From: Hyphomicrobiales bacterium
GTDB taxonomy: Bacteria; Pseudomonadota; Alphaproteobacteria; Rhizobiales; Methylopilaceae
Length of the DNA: 64,000 nt
Assembly: GCA_022842205.1 (NCBI GenBank)
Contig: JALHQA010000001.1
Location: 434,001 to 498,000 of the forward strand
Direction: 5' to 3'
The stretch's first letter is position 1, and the number at the start of each line of letters is the position of its first letter. Shown piece after piece: positions 57,202-64,000 of the stretch. The position numbers were made by a program, and so were the translations under genes. Under the pieces are notes generated by a model. The model did not search any database and had not been told where the DNA came from. It saw only the letters and a list, made by a program, of their open reading frames with translations.

Positions 57202-58704
57202 TCAGTCGCGGGAGACAAGGGCGAGGGCAAGAGTGCAGGCATCTTCATTCGATGGTGCGACGAGGATGCCGGCATCCTGCAGGCGTTTTATCTGCGCGGA
57301 GCGGACCTGCGGATCCTGCTCCGTACCGCAGACCGATCCAACAATCAGCGGAGCATTTTTGCCGCGGCCTGCGACAACCTCGGCGAGATAACCGGCGGGG
57401 TCGGCATGCGCGCCGTAGCCAATAACGAGATCGACAAGGATGACCGCAATCGACGGATCCTGCAGCGCCGCGCGCAGGGCTTCATCGCGTACGGACGGAT
57501 CGATCATCGGATGCGGCTTGCCCTTGGTGTATTCGTCGGCGCCGAGATCGATCATACGCTCGCGGCCTTTGCTATCCGGCGAATCCAGATACGGGATGCC
57601 GGGAATGGCGGCATTGGATGCGACCTCGCGACCGCCGGCGGTGAGGATGACCTGCGCTTCGGCGCAAAGCGTGCCGCCGGAATAGAGCCCCTCGATCCGG
57701 CCGGCGCCAGCGCGCCTGTTGTGGCGCGAGGCCTCGGCCTGCGCGTCAAAGCCGTCACCAATACTGCGGCCGATCGCGATCTCCGCCGCTCCCTTGAGGG
57801 TAGGCGCGAATCGTGCGTTGGGGGGCAGATCAGCCGAGGCCGCGCCGATGAAGCACACCGTGTACGGCTTCGGGCTCTTCGCAATGCGCGCGATCACCGC
57901 CTTTGCCACATCGGGATGCGGCGGCTTCGAGATCAGCACGACGCGTTCGGTGGAAGGATCGGCATCGAGCGCATCGATCGCCATCAGAGTGGTGATGCCG
58001 CCGATTTCCTTCTTGAGATCACGCCCGCCGACGCCAAGGGCGTGCGAGATGCCTTCGCCCGCCTCCGAGATCAGACACGAGACCTCCTGGGTGCCCGTAC
58101 CGGACGCGCCGATGATACCGATACCGCCGCGCTTCAGGCGGTTGGCGAACGCGAGCGGCGCCCCGCCGATGATCGCGGTGCCGCAGTCCGGCCCCATCAT
58201 GAGCAGTCCGAGCTCGCGCGCGCGGTCCTTGAGCGAACGCTCGTCCTCGATCGACACGTTGTCGCTGAACATCATGACATGAAGTCCGCGGTTCAACGCC
58301 TTGCGTGCCTCCGCAGCCGCAAAATCGCCAGGTACGGAAATGAGCGCCAGGTTGAGACCGGGCACGCCGTTGACGGCGGCGGCAATGCTGCGCGGACGCC
58401 AGGCTTCGGTGCCGCCACCCTGCGTCTTGGGCTTATCGAGTTCCTTCTCGGCCTGAGCCAGCACCGTGCGCGCCGCATCTTCGCTTTCGGCGCGGATCGC
58501 GAGCACCAGGTCGTTGCCCTGCGGTGTGGTGGCATCCTGCAGAAGACCGGCATTGCGCATGATGGCAATATTGGCGGGCGTGCCCATCATGAGCGCCGCC
58601 TCGATAATGCCTGGCGCGCCGGCAATCTCGCGCGACAAGCGCATGAGCGCAACCGAATCGAGATAGAAGCCCTTGCGGATTTCGTTGAGAACGAAAGCTG
58701 TCAT
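57202..58704 (-). CDS. FdrA/AllF-like acyl-CoA-synthetase-type protein
   Basis: A 500-residue member of the FdrA family, which resembles succinyl-CoA synthetase. It starts LNEIRKGFYLDSVALMRLSREIAGAPGI with MMGTPANIAIM, has GPDCGTAIIGGAPLAFANRLKRGGIGIIGASGTGTQEV in the nucleotide-like domain near residues 170-205, and GGITTLMAIDALDADPSTERVVLIS after it. AllF is the large part of oxamic transcarbamylase. The start overlaps the DUF1116 stop by 4 nt. Its usual C-terminal add-on appears as a separate gene (59959-60147). Confidence 0.88.
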   Translation of the reverse strand: MTAFVLNEIRKGFYLDSVALMRLSREIAGAPGIIEAALMMGTPANIAIMRNAGLLQDATTPQGNDLVLAIRAESEDAARTVLAQAEKELDKPKTQGGGTEAWRPRSIAAAVNGVPGLNLALISVPGDFAAAEARKALNRGLHVMMFSDNVSIEDERSLKDRARELGLLMMGPDCGTAIIGGAPLAFANRLKRGGIGIIGASGTGTQEVSCLISEAGEGISHALGVGGRDLKKEIGGITTLMAIDALDADPSTERVVLISKPPHPDVAKAVIARIAKSPKPYTVCFIGAASADLPPNARFAPTLKGAAEIAIGRSIGDGFDAQAEASRHNRRAGAGRIEGLYSGGTLCAEAQVILTAGGREVASNAAIPGIPYLDSPDSKGRERMIDLGADEYTKGKPHPMIDPSVRDEALRAALQDPSIAVILVDLVIGYGAHADPAGYLAEVVAGRGKNAPLIVGSVCGTEQDPQVRSAQIKRLQDAGILVAPSNEDACTLALALVSRD

Positions 58705-59951
58705 GACACACCCAGATCTTTGGCGATGGCTCGGACAGCCTGCGTGAAGCAGGCCATGGGCGCCTTGACGACACCTGCACCCACCTGGCCAACGCCAGGT
58801 TCGCGATGCGCTATGCCGGTATTGATCGTCGGCGCAAGACCGGTCTCCACAACGAGACGGACGTCAATACCGGTTGGAACGCCTGCAAAATCCATTGCCG
58901 CTATTGTCCATTCGGGATTCTGTCCGACCGTTATCTCGCCCATGGCCTTTGTAAAATTGGCCGCGGCCGACGGCGCGCCCGCGCCAACAAATCCAGCAAC
59001 CGCGGGCGACGCCGCCATCGCAAAGCCGCCGAGGCCGATGGTTTCGACAATCGCGCTGTCGCCCATATCGGGATTGGCGTCCTTCTCGGAATAGCCCGGA
59101 AAGTACAGACCTTCGGGCATCTCCACCGGAGCCGTGAACCATTGGTCGCCCGTGCCGCTGACGCGCACTCCGAACTCCGTGCCGTTACGGCACATGGCGG
59201 TCACTACCGTCGAACCGCGAATCCCCTTGGCCGGATCGGTCATCGTCTTGGCCATCGCCATGGCGATATTGAGAAAGAACTGGTCGTTCCTCGCGATGAA
59301 GGCGAGGCATTCAGCTAGCGTGTCCTTGTTGTCGGACACGCGCGCCAGCGCCGGGGCGATCTCTCGCAGGAATACGCTCGAACAGGCGACATTGCGCTGG
59401 TGCAGCTCGTCGCCCATCGACAGCCCTCGCGCGACGACCGACTTCAGCTCGACGCTTCCGAGCGAGCGGATCGCCTTCGACAACTCTGGACCAAAGACGT
59501 CGCGCAACCAGCGCAGGCGCGCGATCACGCTTTCGTCATTGCCTCCAAAGCGCATGACCTTGCCGAGCCCCTCATTGATCGCGCAGTACGCACGATTGCC
59601 GAAGCGGATGTTCTCGACAACGAAGACCGGCATGGAAACCGTCGTCATGCCCGTCATCGGGCCGACGGCGTCGAAATGATGGTTCGGATGGAACTCGATT
59701 CCGCCCGACGCGGCCAGCTTCTCGGCCGCCGCGAGATCCGGCGCCCAGCCTTCGAACACAATGGCGCCGGCGACGGCCCCGCGCATCGGGCCGCACATCT
59801 GGTCCCAGGCGATCGGCGGACCGGCGTGAAGGATCATCCGCTCTTTCAATCCTTTGATCGCCGTATGGGCGGGCACGACATCCAGCAGCTTGGGCTCGCC
59901 TTCGAGAATGCGCTTCAGCGCTTCGGCGTTGGCTTCTTCGATCAGTTTCAT
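58701..59951 (-). CDS. AllG-like DUF1116 protein
   Basis: A 416-residue protein of the DUF1116 family, which always travels with FdrA. Family features seen are LLDVVPAHTAIKGLKERMILHAGPPIAWDQMCGPMRGAV, GIEFHPNHHFDAVGPMTGM and the C-terminal MDFAGVPTGIDVRLVVETG with INTGIAHREPGVGQVGAG. It is the AllG-type partner of the transcarbamylase and lies between the small FdrA-domain gene and fdrA. Confidence 0.88.
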   Translation of the reverse strand: MKLIEEANAEALKRILEGEPKLLDVVPAHTAIKGLKERMILHAGPPIAWDQMCGPMRGAVAGAIVFEGWAPDLAAAEKLAASGGIEFHPNHHFDAVGPMTGMTTVSMPVFVVENIRFGNRAYCAINEGLGKVMRFGGNDESVIARLRWLRDVFGPELSKAIRSLGSVELKSVVARGLSMGDELHQRNVACSSVFLREIAPALARVSDNKDTLAECLAFIARNDQFFLNIAMAMAKTMTDPAKGIRGSTVVTAMCRNGTEFGVRVSGTGDQWFTAPVEMPEGLYFPGYSEKDANPDMGDSAIVETIGLGGFAMAASPAVAGFVGAGAPSAAANFTKAMGEITVGQNPEWTIAAMDFAGVPTGIDVRLVVETGLAPTINTGIAHREPGVGQVGAGVVKAPMACFTQAVRAIAKDLGVS

Positions 59952-59958
59952 TACCGCC

Positions 59959-60147
59959 TCACACGCCGAGTTTTGCCAGGAGCGTCGCCATTTCCGGATC
60001 GCCGCCAGCGGGAGGCGACCAGTCGAGATGCACCACCTCGATGTCGCAATCCTTCAGATCCTTCACGAACCCTTCGAGGCCGACGTTCACGACCTTGACC
60101 TCGGAAACGAGAAGCGCCAACGCGGGCGATATATTGCTGTCGGCCAT
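59959..60147 (-). CDS. Detached FdrA-type domain protein (62 aa)
   Basis: A 62-residue protein whose core KVVNVGLEGFVKDLKDCDIEV and VVHLDWSPPAGGDPEMATLL is the short domain that closes longer FdrA proteins or stands just before DUF1116 genes. As a free-standing gene it opens the operon: ATG 60147 has an AAGGCAGG sequence ahead, and the next gene follows 7 nt after its stop. It is shorter than most annotation pipelines' cut-off, so it may be missed. It probably joins the FdrA/DUF1116 complex. Confidence 0.82.
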   Translation of the reverse strand: MADSNISPALALLVSEVKVVNVGLEGFVKDLKDCDIEVVHLDWSPPAGGDPEMATLLAKLGV

Positions 60148-60190
60148 CCTGCCTTCTCCCAATAGCAACGCATCCAGTTGATGCACGTTA

Positions 60191-60206
60191 GTAAGAAGTT
60201 TCTTAC
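60191..60206. promoter_or_regulatory. Palindrome GTAAGAAGTTTCTTAC
   Basis: 7-bp perfect arms (GTAAGAA / TTCTTAC), 2-nt spacer, 43 nt upstream of the carbamoyl-transfer operon's first start. It shares the GTAA-N8-TTAC geometry with 61978-61993 beside the TetR gene. Confidence 0.65.
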
Positions 60207-60295
60207 TTTGTCAATTGGCGGGAACGCTCATGCCAAGCGCGTGGGAAGAGCGCGCATGTTGTCCGGCATAAAGCCTAGCCGGTTTGAACCGCTGC

Positions 60296-60334
60296 AAAAA
60301 AAATACCGCCGGGTCTTGGAGGGGAGCCCGGCGG
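60296..60334 (-). terminator. Terminator of the gamma-glutamyltransferase-like gene
   Basis: CCGCCGGG and CCCGGCGG (60306-60313 / 60327-60334) pair around a 13-nt loop. The minus strand then has a TA step and a run of eight T (A8 at 60296-60303). Confidence 0.85.
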
Positions 60335-60362
60335 TTCAGGGAGAGTCGTTCGAATATTTTTT

Positions 60363-61955
60363 CTAGCGGGCGGCGACCGCACCGTCGCTGCGAGGATCGC
60401 ACGCACCCTCAAGAAGTCCGTCCGGATGGCGCACGATCGCACCGGCATGGCCCATGAATTCCTCGAACGCACCGACTACCTGAACATCGTGCCCGCGCGC
60501 TTTCAGGGTGTCGATGACAGCCGGGTCGAACCTGTTCTCGATTTTCAGATTGGTGCTCTCTTCGCCCCATGTACGGCCGAGCAACCAGCGCGGCGCGGTG
60601 ACGGAGGCTTGCAGATCCTGGCCATGCAGGACATGGCGTGTGAAAACGGCGGCCTGTGTCTGCGGCTGTCCTTCGCCGCCCATCGTGCCATAGGCCATCA
60701 GGCGACCGTCGCTGAGTTCCGCAAGCGCGGGCTGAATCGTATGGAACGGCAGACGCCCAGGTTCGTACGCATTGATCCCGGAGGGATCGAGATCGAAACT
60801 CATCCCCCGGTTCTGCCAGGTAATGCCGGTTCCCGGCAGCACGACGCCAGAGCCGAACTCCCAGTAGATACTCTGTATGAAGCTGACGCTGAGACCGCGA
60901 TGGTCGGTCGCGGCAAGCCAGACCGTGTCCCCCGGCCTCGGGGGATCGGGCCAAGGCGCCGCGCGCTCATCGGACATCGTTCCGGCCATGCGTGTTATTT
61001 CCGCATCCCGCAGAAAATCCAGAGGGTCGGACGTCATGTAATCGGGATCGGTGACATGGGCGTTGCGAACACGGAAGGCCGCTTTCGTGGCCTCCACGAG
61101 CCGGTGCAGATGATCGGCGCTGTCGGCGGCTGCAGCGGGGCGCCGTGCATACAGGGCAAGGATGAGGAGCGATGCCAGCCCTTGGGTCGGTGGCGGCAGA
61201 TTATAGACCGTGTGGCCCGCTACCTCGATCGACAGCGGGCGGACCTCGACGGCCTCATGCCGCTGGAAATCCTCAAGCCGCAGCGGACTTCCGACCTTTT
61301 CGAGATCGGACGCCATCGAGCGCGCGAGTTCGCCGCGGTAGAAGTCCGAGAAATCGGTCTGCGACAGCCGCGTCAGCGTGTCGGCGAGCTTTTGCTGACG
61401 CAACCGATACCCGACCGGGACCGGAGCGCCGTCAACGAGGTAGAGATCGGCGAAGCCGGGCACATCGCGCAGTTCGGCGAGCTTCTTCGCTGCATTGATG
61501 TGCAGGCTATCGGTTACCGCGACGCCCTCCCACGCGTAATGGATCGCGTCCTGGAGCAACCGGGAAAGCGGCAGCCGGCCACCGAACTGGGTGCGGCTAA
61601 GGTAGTTGGCGCGATCCCAGCCGGCAACGGTTCCGGCAACCGTAACTGCGGACAGCGGCCCTCGCGTCGGGATGCGTGTCAGCCCCTGCGTCGCAAACCA
61701 CGCGCGATCCACTCCAAGCGCGGCACGGCCGCAGCCCTGAATTCCGATGGGCGGAGTGCCAGCCCTGCCGATCAGCCAGAACCCGTCGCCGCCCAGCCCG
61801 TTCATATGGGGATAAACGACCGCGATCGTAGAGGCCGCGGCAATCATGGCTTCGATCGCGTTGCCGCCCTCGCGCAGCACCGAAAGCCCCGCTTCAGCCG
61901 CGAGACGATGGGGCGCAACAACCATTCCCTTGAAACTTCGCGCCGTCTGCAGCAT
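60363..61955 (-). CDS. Gamma-glutamyltransferase-family Ntn hydrolase
   Basis: A 530-residue protein of the gamma-GT/YwrD family, which cleaves itself to an active two-chain enzyme. The opening MVVAPHRLAAEAGLSVLREGGNAIEAMIAAA and the NLPPPTQGLASLLIL stretch are typical. The catalytic threonine lies at about residue 343 in PGDTVWLAATDHRG, where classical enzymes have TTH; SFIQSIYWEFGSGVVLPGTGITWQNRG follows. This is the amidase- or acylase-like subgroup, so glutathione need not be the substrate. There is no signal peptide, which suggests a cytosolic enzyme. It is divergent from the TetR gene with GGGAGA before the ATG. Confidence 0.88.
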   Translation of the reverse strand: MLQTARSFKGMVVAPHRLAAEAGLSVLREGGNAIEAMIAAASTIAVVYPHMNGLGGDGFWLIGRAGTPPIGIQGCGRAALGVDRAWFATQGLTRIPTRGPLSAVTVAGTVAGWDRANYLSRTQFGGRLPLSRLLQDAIHYAWEGVAVTDSLHINAAKKLAELRDVPGFADLYLVDGAPVPVGYRLRQQKLADTLTRLSQTDFSDFYRGELARSMASDLEKVGSPLRLEDFQRHEAVEVRPLSIEVAGHTVYNLPPPTQGLASLLILALYARRPAAAADSADHLHRLVEATKAAFRVRNAHVTDPDYMTSDPLDFLRDAEITRMAGTMSDERAAPWPDPPRPGDTVWLAATDHRGLSVSFIQSIYWEFGSGVVLPGTGITWQNRGMSFDLDPSGINAYEPGRLPFHTIQPALAELSDGRLMAYGTMGGEGQPQTQAAVFTRHVLHGQDLQASVTAPRWLLGRTWGEESTNLKIENRFDPAVIDTLKARGHDVQVVGAFEEFMGHAGAIVRHPDGLLEGACDPRSDGAVAAR

Positions 61956-61977
61956 GGGTTCTCCCGGTCTCTATTAT

Positions 61978-62003
61978 GTAATATTTTTTTTACTTACGGG
62001 TAA
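61978..62003. promoter_or_regulatory. Probable TetR operators between gamma-GT and TetR genes
   Basis: GTAATATTTTTTTTAC (61978-61993) has the GTAA-N8-TTAC form of the 60191 palindrome. TTACGGGTAA (61994-62003) follows at once and has inverted TTAC/GTAA arms. Both lie between divergent starts. Confidence 0.55.
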
Positions 62004-62078
62004 ATGTCAAGATCGGATTTGAGACCGGGCGGCGCTCGGCGTACAAGGTGCTGCCGGCAGACGCAGACGGGAAAGCCT

Positions 62079-62756
62079 ATGGAACGAACGAAGATGCCTG
62101 GTGGCCGCACGGTTACTGCGGCTATCGAGAAGCCGAAACGCAAGCGAGACGCGGTTAAATCTCGGCAGGGCATCCTGCGTACCGCCAGCCGTGAATTCGG
62201 CCAGCACGGTTTCAGCGGTGCGCGCGTCGAGCGCATCGCGACCCGGAGCAAGTCGAATATGCGGATGATCTATCACTACTTCGGCGACAAGGAAGGCCTC
62301 TACCTTGCCGTTCTCGAAGACGCATACACGCGGATTCGCAATGAGGAGGACAAGCTCGATCTCACGGGGGCCGCCCCGATCGACGGGATGCGCCGGCTTA
62401 TCAACTTCACTTTTGATTTCTTTGCGTCAAACAACGACGTATTGGCGCTCATAAGCAACGAGAACACACTGCGCGCGAAGTATCTACGTCGCATTCCGAA
62501 TGTACGTGCCATGACCGCGCCGCTGGTGCGCTCCATCGAGGAGATGATCGAGAAGGGTCAGCGTCAGGGGCTCTTCCGTCCGCGCATAGATGCGATACAG
62601 TTTTACGTATCGCTCGTCGCTCTCAGCCAGATCCACATCGCCAACCGTTACACACTATCGGTAATTTTTGACCGCGACACCGCGGACCCGCGATGGCTCG
62701 ATGATCGCAGGAAGCATGCGGAAGAAGTCCTCATGGCTTACCTGATCCAGCGGTGA
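62079..62756 (+). CDS. TetR-family regulator (RutR/YsiA-like)
   Basis: A 225-residue protein with a basic N-terminus (KPKRKRDAVKSRQGILRTASREFGQHGFSGARVERIATRS), the TetR recognition helix region KSNMRMIYHYFGDKEGLYLAVLEDAY, and a C-terminal domain with PLVRSIEEMIEKGQRQGLFRP. The C-domain resembles RutR, the pyrimidine/purine-degradation regulator, which fits the carbamoyl-transfer operon beyond the gamma-GT gene. ATG 62079 is favoured (GGGAAA upstream); ATG 62004 would overlap the operator. Confidence 0.85.
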   Translation: MERTKMPGGRTVTAAIEKPKRKRDAVKSRQGILRTASREFGQHGFSGARVERIATRSKSNMRMIYHYFGDKEGLYLAVLEDAYTRIRNEEDKLDLTGAAPIDGMRRLINFTFDFFASNNDVLALISNENTLRAKYLRRIPNVRAMTAPLVRSIEEMIEKGQRQGLFRPRIDAIQFYVSLVALSQIHIANRYTLSVIFDRDTADPRWLDDRRKHAEEVLMAYLIQR

Positions 62757-62787
62757 ACCCGACGTTTCGAAGCTATCGATCACAGCT

Positions 62788-64000
62788 CTACAGCCCTGCA
62801 TAAAGCATCCGCGGCAGCCACATGCTGATCGCGGGCACATAGGTCACTATCATCAGGCCGAGAATCGCAAGCCCGATGAACGGCAGAGCGCCTTTCACGG
62901 CCTGCTCATAGGAAACGCCGTCGAGGCTCGACGCTACGAACAGGTTGAGGCCGAACGGCGGCGTGAACATGCCGATGGCGCCGTTCACCGTCAATACGAC
63001 GCCCAGATGCACGGGGTCGATCCCGACCTGCAGGCCGACCTTGTAGAGCAGCGGCCCGAGAATCACCATGATCGAGGCGGCATCGAGGAACATGCCGGCG
63101 ATCAGCACCGCGACATTGATCAGCATGAACAGATGGATCGGATCGGTGCTGAGCGACAGGATCGCATTGGCGATCGAGACAGCCATGCCGGTCGAGGTCA
63201 TGTACCAGGCGAGGACCGCGGCCGCAGACAGGATGATCATTACCTGCGCCGTCGTCGCCGCCGAATCGCGCACGGCCTCCCAGAGTTCCGCCGGCGTCTT
63301 CTCGCGATAGATGACCGCCGAGACGAACAGGGCATAAATGACCGACACCGCGGCGGCCTCGGTCGGCGTAAAGACGCCGCCATAGATTCCCCCGAGAATG
63401 AGCACGGGCACGCCCAGTCCCCAGACCGCGTCCTTGAACCCGGTCCAGATCTCCGCGCCGCTCGGCGTCGGGCTGCGCGGCACATTGTGCTTGTTCGCGT
63501 GGTAGACAGCGTAGAGCATGAAAACCACGCCATAGGCGAGGCCCGCGCCGACACCCGCCATGAACAGCGCGCCGACCGAAACGCCGGTGACGGCGGCATA
63601 GACGATCATCACGATGCTCGGCGGGATGATGATGCCGAGGGAGCCCGACGCCACGATGAGGCCGATCGAGAAATCGGGCTTGTAGCCGGCCTTGCGCAGG
63701 GCCGGATTCAAGATGCCACCGATCGCCACCACGGTCGCGGGGCTCGAGCCGGAGATCGCGCCGAAGAACATCGCGGAGGTCACGGTCGTGATGCCGAGGC
63801 CGCCGGTGAAGCGGCCGACGATCAGATCGGCAAACCGGATCAGACGGCGCGACAGGCCGCCTACGCTCATCAGGTTTCCGGTGAGAATGAAGAACGGGAT
63901 TGCCATCAGCGCGAATGAGTCGATGCCCGAGAACATGCGCTCGACGACGATGGCCATCGGCATCATGCCGCCGAGCCAGATCATCGCCATCACCGACAGC
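62788..64000 (-). CDS. TRAP transporter large permease (DctM type), partial
   Basis: The C-terminal 404 or so residues of a DctM-type permease; the N-terminus lies beyond the right edge, probably 20-30 residues away. It shows GGLSRRLIRFADLIVGRFTGGL, MFFGAISGSSPATVVAIGGI, GSLGIIIPPSIVMIVYAAVTG, FTPTEAAAVSVIYALFV and NGAIGMFTPPFGLNLFVAS, all family motifs. It is of the common 425-residue DctM class, a different subgroup from the permease at 1948-3366. The matching small permease and binding protein should lie to the right. Confidence 0.92.
   Translation of the reverse strand, partial: LSVMAMIWLGGMMPMAIVVERMFSGIDSFALMAIPFFILTGNLMSVGGLSRRLIRFADLIVGRFTGGLGITTVTSAMFFGAISGSSPATVVAIGGILNPALRKAGYKPDFSIGLIVASGSLGIIIPPSIVMIVYAAVTGVSVGALFMAGVGAGLAYGVVFMLYAVYHANKHNVPRSPTPSGAEIWTGFKDAVWGLGVPVLILGGIYGGVFTPTEAAAVSVIYALFVSAVIYREKTPAELWEAVRDSAATTAQVMIILSAAAVLAWYMTSTGMAVSIANAILSLSTDPIHLFMLINVAVLIAGMFLDAASIMVILGPLLYKVGLQVGIDPVHLGVVLTVNGAIGMFTPPFGLNLFVASSLDGVSYEQAVKGALPFIGLAILGLMIVTYVPAISMWLPRMLYAGL

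Noticed and set aside
55309-60147. A complete allantoin degradation locus
   Set aside because: Only the carbamoyl-transfer and carbamate kinase steps are present; none of the upstream allantoin enzymes are in the window.

Overview
The window is 64 kb of high-G+C chromosomal DNA from an alphaproteobacterium, most likely of the order Hyphomicrobiales (Rhizobiales). The evidence is the rhizobial-type glycerol importer glpSTPQUV next to glpD, a heme locus with the small HmuP protein and an HmuQ-type heme-degrading enzyme, and the number of TRAP, TTT and ABC solute-uptake operons. I saw no rRNA, tRNA, CRISPR array, insertion sequence or phage gene. It reads as an accessory-metabolism region built from well-packed operons with many 1-4 nt overlaps.

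Layout. 0-1.8 kb: end of pdeM, an HU-like protein and a D-2-hydroxyacid dehydrogenase. 1.8-7.6 kb: a TRAP transporter operon (dctP, dctQ, dctM and a 56-residue membrane ORF) divergent from a GlcG/HbpS-like gene, an FMN-dependent L-2-hydroxyacid dehydrogenase and an Rrf2 regulator. 7.6-16.1 kb: GlpR-like regulator, glpD and glpSTPQUV for glycerol uptake and oxidation. 16.1-22.5 kb: heme use, with a receptor, HmuQ-like and HutX-like genes on the minus strand and hmuPTUV on the plus strand. 22.6-35.0 kb: a GntR-controlled cluster with a DSD1-type D-amino-acid aldolase, a fused FAD/Fe-S D-2-hydroxyacid dehydrogenase, a serine-glyoxylate-type aminotransferase, a beta-propeller protein, TctCBA, a TIM-barrel isomerase and a PanE-like reductase. 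35.3-43.8 kb: split B12-dependent methionine synthase, divergent from a cobalamin riboswitch and btuBFCD. 43.9-47.8 kb: glycolate oxidase glcDEF. 47.9-55.3 kb: an unusual amidohydrolase, a branched-chain-amino-acid-type ABC importer with a permease-ATPase-ATPase fusion, a SnoaL-like protein and a second GntR regulator. 55.3-60.1 kb: an AllFGH/AllK-like carbamoyl-transfer module. 60.4-64 kb: a gamma-glutamyltransferase-like gene, a TetR regulator and the edge of another TRAP operon.

How it works together. Much of the window deals with C2-C3 hydroxy and keto acids (glycolate, glyoxylate, lactate-like compounds) and their amino-acid partners. A repeated palindrome, TTGAATT-CAT-AATTCAA, occurs in four promoter regions, two of them 30 kb apart. 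It ties the 5-kb TRAP/hydroxyacid locus to the 22-35 kb cluster as a probable single regulon, perhaps of the GntR protein at 22.7 kb. A different pair of sites, GTAA-N8-TTAC, links the TetR/gamma-GT promoter to the carbamoyl-transfer operon. That operon has the genes for carbamoyl phosphate and ATP formation but none of the allantoin-pathway genes around it. It, together with the amidohydrolase and importer next to it, is the best candidate here for an undescribed catabolic system. Two importers in the window (GlpST and the Liv-type fusion) also show complementary loss of ABC motifs, predicting only one competent ATP site each.
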